DNA from: Bryoerythrophyllum caledonicum
Lineage: Eukaryota > Streptophyta > Bryopsida > Pottiales > Pottiaceae
Reading direction: 5' to 3'
Assembly (NCBI GenBank): GCA_963971425.1
Contig: OZ020521.1
Span: forward strand, 24,940,012-25,004,011
DNA: 64,000 nt
Below, piece after piece: positions 24,001-34,398 of the stretch. The position numbers were made by a program, and so were the translations under genes. Position 1 is the first letter of the stretch; every line of letters starts with the position of its first letter. Under the pieces are notes generated by a model. That model worked only from the letters and a program-made list of their open reading frames with translations. It was not told the DNA's origin and ran no database searches.

Positions 24001-24535
24001 TCTTCAACAGCACTGGAGCGTACAGTCGTTCCAACTGGCAAAAGTTCAAGAAGGACTACAACGTCAGCAAGGCCTCAAAGCGTGCCCTCTTGGATTGGAG
24101 TCCACCGGATTCGTACTACGCAAACTTAAGGCAGACGCAGTTTCGCAACTGCAAATGTGAAGATCTCTTTCCGTATGCGAAGGAGTTCTTCAAAGTCTTC
24201 CTCGATGTGCGGGCACGGTTCGTTGCACCTGTAAGGGCCTTGCACTTTCGTCCATACAAGGCGGCAACCAACTCGCTCGGAGGATGGCCCTCGGATGCGT
24301 GGCGTAACTTGGGCTGCAACGTGAAGCTCGGCATCATCGACTTCCGTAATATCCCTGGGTTCGCAGGGAAGGCAACGTCGTCATTGGAGAAGCCCTTCTT
24401 TGACGAGTTCATGACAATGTTCGCATAAAAAGGGCAGCCTTCTCTCACCAGTCTTCCAGCGTGGCTCTTCATTTGCGGCGACGAGCAGTCACACCTTCAA
24501 GTGACAGCGTTTGTTGAGGGCCCGTCGTTGTGCCA

Positions 24536-27532
24536 TGTGAGAGCCGCAAAAACGGCTCACGGTGATGAATGGACCTCACATCGGGTCCATTAAGGCTAAT
24601 AAGTGGTGAAAATGGGTTATCCCATTGGTTAGCTCGTGGTCTTTTGATCAGAATAGCTAAATAGCCTTCCATGCGCTAATTCCTTAACTAGGAACCACTT
24701 ATTGGCAATCGCAGAATTTAGGTAGTTAGCCAAAAAAAAAATAGAAAGGAAAAATGAAGAAAAGATAGAAAAGAAAAAAAACAATAGAAAAAAATTAAAA
24801 TTAATAGTGATGGAGAAGAATTTACCTCCTACCAAGTCGTGGATCGCAATTGGTCACGATGAAGAAATCACGAAACCAAAAAAATGGAAGAAGAAGAGAA
24901 ATGATGGTGAAGAGAAGAAAAGAAAAGAAGAGGCTTAAAAGCCCTTAAAAAAATAGTGGGAAAGGTCCAAAAGGCTTGGACAACCCCCTCATTACTCGCT
25001 AAGTAAAATTAGGAATTACCCCAAGCAAAGGGGATTCAATTTAGGTAGATTAAATTAGATTTAGCCTCCTTGGAAATTAGCTAATAGCTCACTTATTAAG
25101 ATCATACACACCCATGTGGCATGGAGTTAATGTTTAGATTTAGATATTCCTTGGTTAGTGGGACACCCACTCTTGTTAAATGCAAGGGTGGCACGGAATA
25201 AGTAGTCAAAGGGGTTAGTAGGTTTTGTAAGAAGGAAGCCATTTATGGAAGAAGGCCAAAGGCGGCAGGGAACTTCTTTGAGAACTCAAGGAGAGCAGAG
25301 GTTGGGGGGTTACCCCCTGGAGAAGCCTCATTCGGTTAGTGTGCGAGGAGTAGGAAGAGAGAGAACAGGGGAGAGACTGAATTTGTGTGGGGAGAGAGCC
25401 GGAAGCCCTGGCCCAGAATTGGTGAACGAGATTAGATTAGATCACAGAAGGAAGAAGATCACACGAGCTGGAGCAAGATCACAGGACAAACAAGAGGAAG
25501 AAGATCACACGAGCTCGAGTAAGCAAGCACAACAAACAGGAGGAAGAAGATCACACGAGCTGGAGTGAGCAAGCACGACGAACAGGAGGAAGAAAATCAC
25601 ACGAGCTGGAGTGAGCAAGCACGACGGACAGGACGAAGAAGATCACACGAGCTGGAGTGAGCAAGAACGACGAACAAGAGGAAGAAGATCACACGAGCTC
25701 GAGAGAGCAAGCACGACAAACAGGAGGAAGAAGATCACACGAGCTGGAGTGAGCAAGCACGACGAACTTGAGGAAGAAGATCACACGAGCTGGAGCAAGA
25801 TCACACGACGAACAAGAAGAAGAAGATCACGCGAGTTGGAGCAAGATCACACAACGAACAAGAGGATAAAGATCACACGAGCTGGAGTAAGCAAGCACGA
25901 CGAACAGGAGGAAGAAGATCACACGAGCTGGAGCAAGATCACATGACGAACAATAGGAAGAAGATCACACGAGCTGGAGTGAGCAAGCACGACGAACAAG
26001 AGGAAGAAGATCACACGAGCTGGAGTGAGCAAGCACGACGAACAAGAGGAAGAAGATCACACGAGTTGGAGTGAGCAAGCACGACGAACACGAGGAAGAA
26101 GATCACACGAGCTGGAGTGAGCAAGCACGACGAACACGAGGAAGAAGATCACACGAGCTGGAGTGAGCAAGCACGACGAACACGAGGAAGAAGATCACAC
26201 GAGCTGGAGTGAGCAAGCACGACGAACTTGAGGAAGAAGATCACACGAGCTGGAGTGAGCAAGCATGACGAACACGAGGAAGGAGATCACACGAGCTGGA
26301 GTGAGCAAGCACGACGAACAGGAGGAAGAAGATCACACGAGCTGGAGTGAGCAAGCACGACGAACAGGAGGAAGAAGATCAAACGAGCTGGAGTAAGCAA
26401 GCACGACGAACACGAGGAAGAAGATCACACGAGCTGGAGTGAGCAAGCACGATGAACAGGAGGAAGAAGATCACACGAGCTAGAGCAAGATCACACGACG
26501 AACAAGAGGAAGAAGATTACATGAGCTGGAGCAAGATCACACGACGAACAAGAGGAAGAAGGTCACACGAGCTGGAGTGAGCAAGCACGACGAACAAGAG
26601 GAAGAAGATCACACGAGCTGGAGTGAGCAAGCACGACGAACAAGAGGAAGAAGATCACACGAGCTGGAGCAAGGTCACGAGAGCTGGAGTGAGCAGTTGG
26701 ATGGCTAAGAATGGAGGGTGAACCGAATTAAATCAGGGAGCCCCTCTTCTCCCTCGGACCTCTTAAAATTCCTTGTGTATGACGTGAAACCTAATTTTCT
26801 AAATACAAAAACCACGCGGAAGCGCTGCCAATTTTTTGGTAGAATTAGGGTTTGCTATATATTCAACTGAACAATCGATTAAAACGCCATTAGTAAGTGA
26901 ACGGAGCTGGAGGCTCATTCTAAGTAAGGCTGGGGTGGATTCTTGTGTGAATGGATGTGGTATATGCGTAGGAATGTCGTGCACGATCTTGAATAAACTT
27001 ATATGTTGAGTGTGCACTGCTGGTCGTTGGTTATGAGTTCATGATTGAGTCGCATGGTTGATTGAATGCTGCCCTCATGTTAAGCACAAAAAACTAATAA
27101 GAATAAAAAAAACAAACATAAGAATCGGAGTTAGAGTCAAGGAGATAATTAGGATTATAAGTTTGTAGAAAATAGGGACGCCTGTCTGCTGCCAACTGGT
27201 TCCAGGGTCACACCTAAGCCTAAAACTGATCATTAAGGGTCTAATCAAGTTCGGAATGCTGAATTGAATCCATAAGAGTTGGAAACGTTGCATTCGGAGC
27301 CCTAGAACAAAAGTTACACTTGTTCAAAGGTGGGTTCAATCAAAAGGTTGGATTAAGTCACCACCTCACTAATCAACCACAAGGGACCTAAGTGAACATG
27401 AGATGTGTCACCATGCTTGTATAAGTTGTGTATGAATGGGCTGAGGATTGGTTACACAAGGAACTAGGCCCTCGTATTAGGATCTTGTGTTCAAGATAAG
27501 CCACCCTTTAGGGGCGGTTTATTTGGCTCACA
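24536..27532 (+). mobile_element. TG...CA element 1 (solo-LTR-like, 3.0 kb) in gene A
   Basis: It starts TGTGAGAGCCGC and ends GGCTCACA, interrupting the A coding frame inside TGC-CAT|CCG; only CCA/CCAT is duplicated. It is homologous in reverse orientation to 31592-33734, sharing both termini and flanking motifs such as AATGGGTTATCCCAT. It encodes no protein. TG...CA ends fit a solo LTR, but the longer imperfect inverted termini (about 19 bp) would also fit a non-autonomous DNA element. Confidence 0.75.
25448..26670 (+). repeat. 46-bp minisatellite inside TG...CA element 1
   Basis: About 26 tandem copies of a 46-bp unit of the form GAAGAAGATCACACGAGCTG-GAGTGAGCAAGCACGACGAA-CAAGAG, with a variant having GCAAGATCACAC in the middle. 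The ORFs over it only translate the repeat. The homologous element at 31592 has just two related 26-27 bp units near 32434-32490, so the array expanded in this copy. Confidence 0.92.
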
Positions 27533-29695
27533 CCATCCGTACGACGTCCTGCAGTCGAAGTATCTTCCCTCCGACAACGAGCGCTTGGGGGGATTCGCGC
27601 CGAAGACCAACAACGCTCTCGACCCGGTTCGCCTCCTCTTTCTCTTTAAGAAAGAGCTTACGCAGATTCCGGCCGTGAAGAAGATCTACGCAGCTCTGGA
27701 GCATGTGTTGCACACCAAGCTACGCAAGTACAACGAGCTGGCGTACTCCATGAACATGAACGAGCTGAGAATGGAGTTCTTTATCAAGGTTCTGGAGCTG
27801 TTCTGCAAGAAAGGGGATTCTACTGTCCACCTGTTTTGCGGGACGAAATTACTGATTGCGAGTGTGGTGAGTATCCCTGCAGTTTAGCTCGACTTGAGCT
27901 AAACTGTTGATCCCCTCTCTGGTTGTGAATGTATTGTTTCAGAGAGGTCGTCTCTCATGCTTTTGTAGCGTGGCACTTTAGCTCGAGTCGAGCAAAGTGC
28001 CGGCTTATATTTATATGGTTTTCTAGCAGTCGTCAATCGCGTCATATTCTTCCAAGTTTTAATGGCTGCGTTTTCCTATCAGTGTTCTTTTGTACTCACT
28101 TTAGCTCAAATCGATCTAAAGTGTAACTTGTTTAATCCATTGGTGTGCAGATGTTGGATCTGGAGGCATTCTACATATCCCACGACACCGATGAGCAGGA
28201 CCTGGACGACGCCCAGGATGTAGCGTTGACGTTGGATCGGGCCGATTTCGTTATTGGTTCATATCACGTCAGCGCGGAGATCTGCCCCGAGCTTGGAGAG
28301 GCTGTTTCCAAGGGGAAGGGGAAAGCGATTATCGATCTCGTCGATGAGGAAGAGGAGGATGTGGTCCCGAGCCCCATTGGTGTGTGCCCGAGCACCAGTA
28401 TTGTCACACCTGATGCCGATTCCCATGACGACTTTGATACCAACACTCCGGTGGAGCTTCATAGTGGCTCTCAGTCTAAAGCGGGAGAGACAATGGGTAC
28501 CTCGCCGCAGCGGCTCGATTTCCTGGAGTTTGAATCGCTTGATATCTCCGAGAGGCCTCATTTAGCTCCAACCTTGGGTGGGTCATCCGCTCGCCCCGCA
28601 ACCAAGAAGAGGAAAGTCGCCAACGCGACCGGCCGCTCTCCGTTGGCAACGACGAGCAGTGCTCAGGATTACATTAGGTTTATCGCCCTCGAGAAGAAGC
28701 TCGAAGAGGAGGCCACCCTGATGAGGTTGATGGAGCAGCGGCTGGCGGAGCGTGACGAGGAGCTCAGGGATATGCAGCGGAGGCGTGACGAGGAGATGAA
28801 GAGGGACCAGGACCAGAGGCATAACGACATGATGCTCATGATGCAGAGATTCATGACGGCTACTATGCCTCTTGTCGCCACAACACAATCCGTAGTGAAT
28901 TCTACGATCCCTCAGCCTCCAATCTCAGTTGACGATGGGACTGGGAGACTGCCTTGCGGTTTGCTTATGCCGTCTCCGGCGGGTTCCTCCCCCGTCTCCA
29001 TGGGGGCTCAATCGCTGCCTGATCCCCGCCCACCCGCCCCTCTTCCTCCCCGAAGTCGCCCACTCGGGACGATTCTGTCGTTGATGTCCCCAGCTCATCG
29101 TCAGGTTAGTGTAACGTAGTTACAAGTGTTAGAGGCAGAACATTTTGTAAATGTCCAATTTTGTACTCCAGTATTTTTGTTAATATTATAGTACTCAGTG
29201 ATCACTTTAGCTCGACTCGAGCTAAACTGCTAGACATCTGACGACTCTGACTTGTATCAGTGTCCAATGTGCGCATGAACTGATGGGTTGAAGTTGTTGA
29301 ATTTTTTCAGTTCTTAGTTTTGGTGATGACGCGATTGCTCAACCAGTCGTAGATGAGGTCGTCCAAACTGCGGTCCCAGTCGTAGAGGATGTCGTCCAAT
29401 CTTCGGCCGTGCTCGTAGACGAGATCAATTGTGATTCTCCTGTCCTGGAGCCCGCTCTTCTTGTCCCGGAACCGTGCCCCCAAATAGTTCTGGAGCACTC
29501 GAGGCCCCTTGACACCGTGCAAGTTTTGTTGGAATCGATGGGGGTCCGAAACGAATTGCTCCAAGACGATGAAGTTCTCGAGGTGCTCTTCTAACACTAT
29601 CCACACTCTGCGCTTCCCCATGTTGCTTCCCCCCTGTTTGCTCTCTTCGTTCTACATTATGTTGACTTGTCGTTGTTAATGAATCTTTAGTAATA

Positions 29696-30520
29696 TTGTT
29701 CGTTCTCCTGGCGTTTCCGAACCAGGTCTGCGAGGCATCAATAAGTGGTGCCAGTAATTTAGAAGAAATACCTAGAGTCTATTCAGATTCCGAGGGCAGG
29801 TGGTTGAATGTTGTGCTGGACCTAAATGGGATTCTATGCACTTGTAAGCCATCGTGGCAGGCCAGGAGATCTAGGGACTCTATCCCGTCCATTCACTTGG
29901 CTTCGATGCCGGCCGAAGTAGGCCCTAAGCTTGTTCGGGTGCCCCCTAATTGTGCTGAATTCCTTACGAAGTTGTCAAAGATTGCCACCATCACGGTCTG
30001 GAGTTCAATGATGGAATCTACAACACGTGAGATATGTCAATATCTTTTTCAGCATAGTTCTGCGTATCCTCTCAGGATCTTTGGTCAGGAGAGTTGCGAT
30101 AGGGTTCCCGAGCGTAGAGTTGGTAACAGAACAATCTACATGAAGGAATTTGGCACTCAGAAGGACATCTTCTTGAAGACGTTATCGAACCATCTCTTTA
30201 ATAGGTTGGGCCGTAAGTATACTCCGGCAAATACGCTTGTCAATGACGATAGCCCGATTAAGCATGTCCTCAATTTGCCGGAGAACGTCCTTCTTCTTCC
30301 ATCATGGTTGCACAACCATGATGGCGCAAGATATGATTCTGTACTGCTGGAGGAATTGCTACCATATCTCTTTGACCTTCATCAGTTTTCGGGTGGCCTA
30401 GCGCAGTATCGTGCTGAACATCCCTCGGGCCGGGAGATGTTCTATAATGATCAGAAGACGTGTGGTCAATCTGCGAGTATTTGTAACGCAATTCAAGCCT
30501 ATCAGAATCTCCGTTCCTAA
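29696..30520 (+). CDS. FCP1/NIF-like HAD phosphatase-domain protein (cargo of AB1)
   Basis: The open frame contains the FCP1-homology motifs in order: VVLDLNGILC (motif I, D42 and N44 in this frame), ITVWSSMMESTTREICQYLF (motif II), then NTLVNDDSPIKHVLNLPENV (motif III/IV). Members of this HAD family dephosphorylate serine/threonine, classically the RNA polymerase II C-terminal domain. The second motif I aspartate is asparagine (DLN for DxD), so catalysis may be weak or lost. The first codon is unclear: CCGAACCAG at 29717-29725 is a possible acceptor, and DDEVLE|GTGCTC at the end of gene A is a phase-compatible donor. It could therefore be the C-terminal domain of protein A instead of a separate gene. 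Confidence 0.6.
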   Translation: MFVLLAFPNQVCEASISGASNLEEIPRVYSDSEGRWLNVVLDLNGILCTCKPSWQARRSRDSIPSIHLASMPAEVGPKLVRVPPNCAEFLTKLSKIATITVWSSMMESTTREICQYLFQHSSAYPLRIFGQESCDRVPERRVGNRTIYMKEFGTQKDIFLKTLSNHLFNRLGRKYTPANTLVNDDSPIKHVLNLPENVLLLPSWLHNHDGARYDSVLLEELLPYLFDLHQFSGGLAQYRAEHPSGREMFYNDQKTCGQSASICNAIQAYQNLRS

Positions 30521-30897
30521 TGTAGTTGGAAACGCTTAGATCCTTAATACACTTTAGGTCGAATAGAGCTAAACTGTTTCGATTGACTGCAGCTCCATTT
30601 TATAAATTTTGTTGGGCCGTGTTTTGTATATATTTTTTGATAATACAAATGGAGATGTTTCTCCACTGAATTTGTTGTGCGGATTGGATACCTACTGCTG
30701 GTGAAATGTTGTCCTTTTTTTAATGATTGGAATTTTTATCTATTGTTCTGAGGTATGTGGGTGTCACTTTTGTTGAAATTTCTACAGGGCTGTGATTGTT
30801 GGGCGTCCGTGGATTCCTGCTGGGCCTACATGAGTTCGTTGTTTCCCTTCGGAGTAAAGGGTTTTTGTTGCACTCTGCAGCAACCGCGCAGTCAACC
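30521..30897 (+). other. short intergenic region with one AB palindrome
   Basis: A variant palindrome (TTTAGGTCGAATAGAGCTAAA kind) at about 30551-30573, then AT-rich sequence and a likely acceptor TCTGCAG (30875-30880) just before the gene D start. It probably includes the 3' end of the FCP1-like gene and the leader of gene D. Confidence 0.5.
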
Positions 30898-33800
30898 ATG
30901 GATTATTCGACCATGGCAGTGGAGGACGGAGTTGTTGAAAGCCCTATTGCGCGGGAGCCAATTCATGAAAGGAACAATTCACCTTCGCCGCAGTGGCCTC
31001 GTTCAGTTCCGGGGTCTCCGCGCCTAAACCTGGATAATTGTATTCCGGCAAAGCGTATTCTCTATGACGGTTTAAGGGATGCCACTCACCACCGCTCGCT
31101 CACGGTGCGTGTTATGCTGACCTCCAAGTTATTGCACTATTGAGTCGTTCTTGCCTAGAGAGTCTTGGTTTGTTGTTGAGGTACCTTGCACTCTTGTAGT
31201 TTTGCTTCATTTGAGCTTGTTTTTGTTCATTGGATGTTAAATGTGCTCTGTGAATTTCCCCTTCTGCATTTTAGCTCCATTCGAGCTAAAGTGCACTAGG
31301 ATGGATCTTGATGATACAGTTTTCCTGTACAGTTTTCACTCAAACCAACTCTCTTACTACACGAAGTCATACATAAACCAATTACCCTTACCATATGACT
31401 ACATTACTATGACTACACATAGTAAGCACTCAGAGCATGACTCTGGAACCGGGCAGGAGAACATATGTCCCGTTCCCGTAGCCGTTCCCACCCAGGTCCT
31501 CAAAAATATGACTACATATATGACTAGTGCATGACTGGAACCTCTTAGGACTGATTTTAGACTAAACCAATGACTGAGGTGACTACGCAGTTGTGAGCCA
31601 AATAAACCGCCCCCTAATAGGGTGGCTTATCTTGAACACAAGATCCTACATATGGGATGCAGCCCCTTGTGCAAACATACTTTAACCATTCATACAAGCA
31701 TGATGACCCAAGGCGTGGTCACTTAAGAGGGTTCGTTAATAATTAGTGATGTGATGGCTGAATTCAGCCTTAGGTTGAATCCAACCTTTAGACAAGCGTA
31801 AATTCCGCCCCAAAGCTTTGTTTCCAATGTTTTAAAGCTCCATTCGGTTCAATTTTGCCTTGTGAACTTGATTAGCACCTTAACCACCAATTCCAGGCCG
31901 AAGTGCGACCCTAACAGCAGCAACCAGCAGACAGGCTCCTCTTTTTATGTTAAAAGTTTAATTCTTCATTATCTTCGTGATTATGACTCCGTTTTTTACG
32001 TTTGTTTTGTGTATTCTTATTAGTTTTTCTTGCTTAACACGATGGCAGCCTTCAATTGATCATTTGACTCGACCCTGGACCTCCCAGCCAGCGACCAGCA
32101 GTGCACCTTCAACATATGACTTTATTCAAGATCATGCACCACATTCCTATGCATGTATCACATTCATTCACACAAGAATCCACCCCAGCCTTACTAAGAG
32201 TGAGCCTCCAGCTGTGTTCACTTACTAATGGCGCTCTAATCGGTTATTTAGTTGAGTTGATAGCAAACCCTAATCCTAGTGAAAAATTGGCAGCGCTTCC
32301 GCGTGGTTTTTGTATTTAGAAAATTAGGGTTCAAGTCATACACATGGAATTGAAGAGGTTCGAGGGAGAAAAGAAAAGGGGCTCCCTGAGTTAATTCGGT
32401 TCACCCTCCATCCTTAGCCTTCGACTTGTTTGGTCAGCTCGTGATCTTGCTCCTCTTGTTCAGCTCGTGATCTTGCTCCTCTTGTTGGTGCTCTTCACTC
32501 CGCAGCCCGTATCTTCGTCGTCACAGCTTCGATCCGCGCGTTCTTGAGCTTGTTGAAAAGCCAACGTTCTAATCTATCTACTCCTAAAATCTTAGCCCGA
32601 TTGGACAAGAACTCCGCTACTGACGAGGGAAAACCTGAGGCCGTATGAGATCCGCCACCGATCCTCCAGCTGGTCGTCCTCACTCCACCGCCCGTATCTT
32701 CGTCGTCAGAGCTCCGATCCGCGTGTTCTTGAGCTTGTTGGAAAGCCAACTTTCTAATCTATCTACTCTCTTATTATCGCAACGATTGAATCACATTCCA
32801 GCCCACAGGAGGGGGAAATCTGAACCCTACCTCTCTCTCTCCTTCCACACACCTCTCTCCGTTTCCTAGCTCCTACCACACACCTCTCTCACTCCTACCT
32901 CCCACCCTTCGAATGAGCGCCCTCCAAGGGGGTAACCCCAAGGCCCTTGCTCCCTTCTTTGTTCCCAAGGTCGTTCCCTTCGTCGTTCACAGCCGCCATT
33001 TTGGGTGGGCACATTAATGGTCACACTAAACAACTAGTAACTAAAAGCTAATAAATCACTAGCCACCCTTGCATTTAACACAAGTGGGTGTCCCACTAAC
33101 CAAGGAATATCTAAATCTAAACTTTGACTCCATGCCACATGTGTGTGCATGATCTCAATAAGTGAGCTATTAGCTAATTTTCAAAGGTGCAAAAATCTAA
33201 TTTAACCTACCTAAATTGAATTCCCCTTGCTTGGGGTAATTCCTAATTTACTTAGTGATTGATGAGGATTCTTTTCCACTTCTTTTTGGACCCTATTGAC
33301 TATTGACTATTGGCTTTTAACGCCCCATTCTTTTTTCTTTTCTCCTCACCATCCTCCTTCTTCTTCTCCCATTTTTTTGGTTTTGTGATTTCTTCATCGT
33401 GACCGAATACGGTCCAGAACTTGATAGGAGGTAAATTCTTCTCCACCACTACTCATTTTAATTCTTTTCTAATTTTCTTTTGTCTTTTTTCCCTTCTCTC
33501 TTTGCATTTCTTTTCTGTTTTATTCCCTTTTTTTTTCTTCCTTTTTGGCTAACTACATAAATTCCGCGATTGCCCATAAATGGCTCCTCTTTTAGTGAGG
33601 GGAAAGGCCACTTGGCCATTTTAATCAAAAAACCACGAGCTAGTCCATGGGATAACCCATTTTCACCACTCATTAGCCTTAATGGACCCGACGTGAATTC
33701 CATTCATCACCGTGAGCCGTTTTTACGGCTCACAGCAGTCATATGCGCTTAGTCACATCCAGTCACATTGGGCTGGTTTTCTTGTAGTGTGTGTTGTCGT

Positions 33801-34105
33801 GTAGGTGTATTCGACCTAAAGTGTATTTGTTTGGATTGTTTGTGGCGCCTATTGTGAAGGAACCATCTGGTAAATGTCTTCGCCCCCGTATTCTCTCAAG
33901 AAATGCTGCTGGAATCAAATGCTCTCCTTCCGCTCCCACCCGCCGTCACTCGCAACCCAAATCAAACACGGACGAGGTGCGTAGGCCTGGTTTGCAGCGT
34001 CTTCTGGAGAGTCCATTAATGCAAGAGAATGGCGCAACATGGACTCGGCAACGTCAGAGGGCTTTTTTGAAGACGCGTATAGAAGCTTATGGAGGGACTC
34101 CCTAG
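30898..34105 (+). CDS. gene D: unidentified two-exon gene (150 aa), intron hit by CACTA
   Basis: Exon 1 is 30898-31104 (MDYSTMAVEDGVVESPIARE...DATHHRSLT), ending ACG|GTGCGT. Exon 2 is 33860-34105, starting after GTGAAG with EPSGKCLRPRILSRNAAG and ending KTRIEAYGGTP-stop. Both sides are phase 0, giving 69 + 81 codons with no internal stop. The protein is Ser/Pro/Arg rich and basic at the C-terminus (RRHSQPKS, RQRQRAFLKTR); no family is recognised. The CACTA fragment and TG...CA element 2 both lie in its intron, so the coding parts are intact. An AATAAA at 34188-34193 follows. Confidence 0.5.
31330..33789 (-). mobile_element. CACTA element fragment (one terminus), itself interrupted
   Basis: Read in reverse, it begins CACTACAAGAAAACCAGCCC at 33789 and matches 61593-61905 of the second CACTA copy, with TGACTAC/GTAGTCA subterminal repeats. 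Only about 320 bp of CACTA sequence is present (33789-33735 and 31591-31330); the other terminus is missing. It is split by the TG...CA element at 31592-33734. Confidence 0.85.
31592..33734 (-). mobile_element. TG...CA element 2 (2.1 kb), inserted in the CACTA fragment
   Basis: The ends are TGTGAGCCAAATAAACC and GGCTCACA, with a clean 5-bp duplication GCAGT (31587-31591 and 33735-33739). The uninterrupted CACTA sequence at 61641-61660 confirms the empty site. It is the reverse-orientation homologue of 24536-27532. No coding region. A 5-bp duplication plus TG...CA supports a solo LTR. Confidence 0.82.
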
Positions 34106-34187
34106 ACTGTTTGATTAGTAATAGGGCGATTGTGTTTTGCGTCGAGGTAAATTAGTGTTGTGTGTGAATTTTTTTCATGAAGTTTTG

Positions 34188-34193
34188 AATAAA
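34188..34193 (+). terminator. polyadenylation signal candidate for gene D
   Basis: AATAAA, 83 bp after the gene D stop and about 205 bp before the AB1 right terminus. Nothing else gene-like is seen between 34106 and 34368. Confidence 0.4.
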
Positions 34194-34368
34194 GCTTGGA
34201 TTAATAGTATATGCTTCCTTTACCGTTACCACTTTTTTGGACAATCAGCTATTTTGGTCCATCCATGGTATGAAATACAATATTTTTGATACATTGTCTT
34301 TATGCTTTGCACCTTCAAATGTCTATATTTATTGATACTTCAACCACCATATTTCTCCATAGTCATGG

Positions 34369-34398
34369 AAATTTCCCAATATAACGAATATGGTGTTT
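34369..34398 (-). repeat. AB1 right terminal inverted repeat
   Basis: The reverse complement starts AAACACCATATTCGTTATAT and continues into GGGAAATTT, 28/30 identical to the left terminus. ATAC follows at 34399-34402. Confidence 0.9.

Larger units (their letters stand above)
20477..29594 (+). pseudogene. gene A of AB1: ParB/Srx-like plus putative amino-methyltransferase, multi-exon, disrupted
   Basis: Exons: 20477-20487, 21828-23274, 23499-24535 joined across an insertion to 27536-27866, 28151-29104 (or 29108) and 29311-29594. All junctions are GT-AG; those up to 28151 are in phase. Residues 1-330 are novel, with a basic signal KKPETSSRKKTKL. Residues about 345-440 look like a ParB/sulfiredoxin nuclease fold: WTIRAFEPRGMEEL then YIINGQHSVAAS (near 378-386). 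Further on come DWSPPDSYY (S687) and, near 905-950, LRMEFFIKVLELFCKKGDST followed by VHLFCGTKLLIAS. This resembles the C-terminal block (motifs X and I, FCGSGTT) of beta-class DNA amino-methyltransferases. Exon 4 has an acidic DEEEED run, an SV40-like KKRKVA signal and a coiled coil (28680-28840). Breaks: TAG 23739 (Trp in AB3), TAA 24426 and the insertion at 24536. The methyltransferase reading is inference. Confidence 0.75.
671..34398 (+). mobile_element. AB1: complete giant DNA transposon with cargo genes (33.7 kb including nested insertions)
   Basis: The ends are 30-bp inverted repeats starting AAACACCATATT, with 28/30 matches between 671-700 and the reverse complement of 34369-34398. They are flanked by a 4-bp duplication ATAC (667-670, 34399-34402). 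Removing the element restores the AB2 sequence continuously. Without nested insertions (element C, TG...CA element 1, the CACTA fragment with TG...CA element 2) the core is roughly 18.6 kb. Gene order is B (minus), a long spacer, then A, an FCP1-like gene and a small gene D (all plus). A 4-bp duplication with a DDE-type gene recalls the Sola superfamily; that assignment is inference. Confidence 0.88.

Noticed and set aside
23742..24428. Independent 228-aa gene starting at 23742
   Set aside because: It is the continuation of exon 3 of gene A after a private TAG; AB3 has TGG there and the frame is continuous.
25245..25946. Long ORFs with repeated EEEDHTSW-type peptides
   Set aside because: They only translate the 46-bp minisatellite; a mobile element origin and absence from the sister copy argue against a gene.
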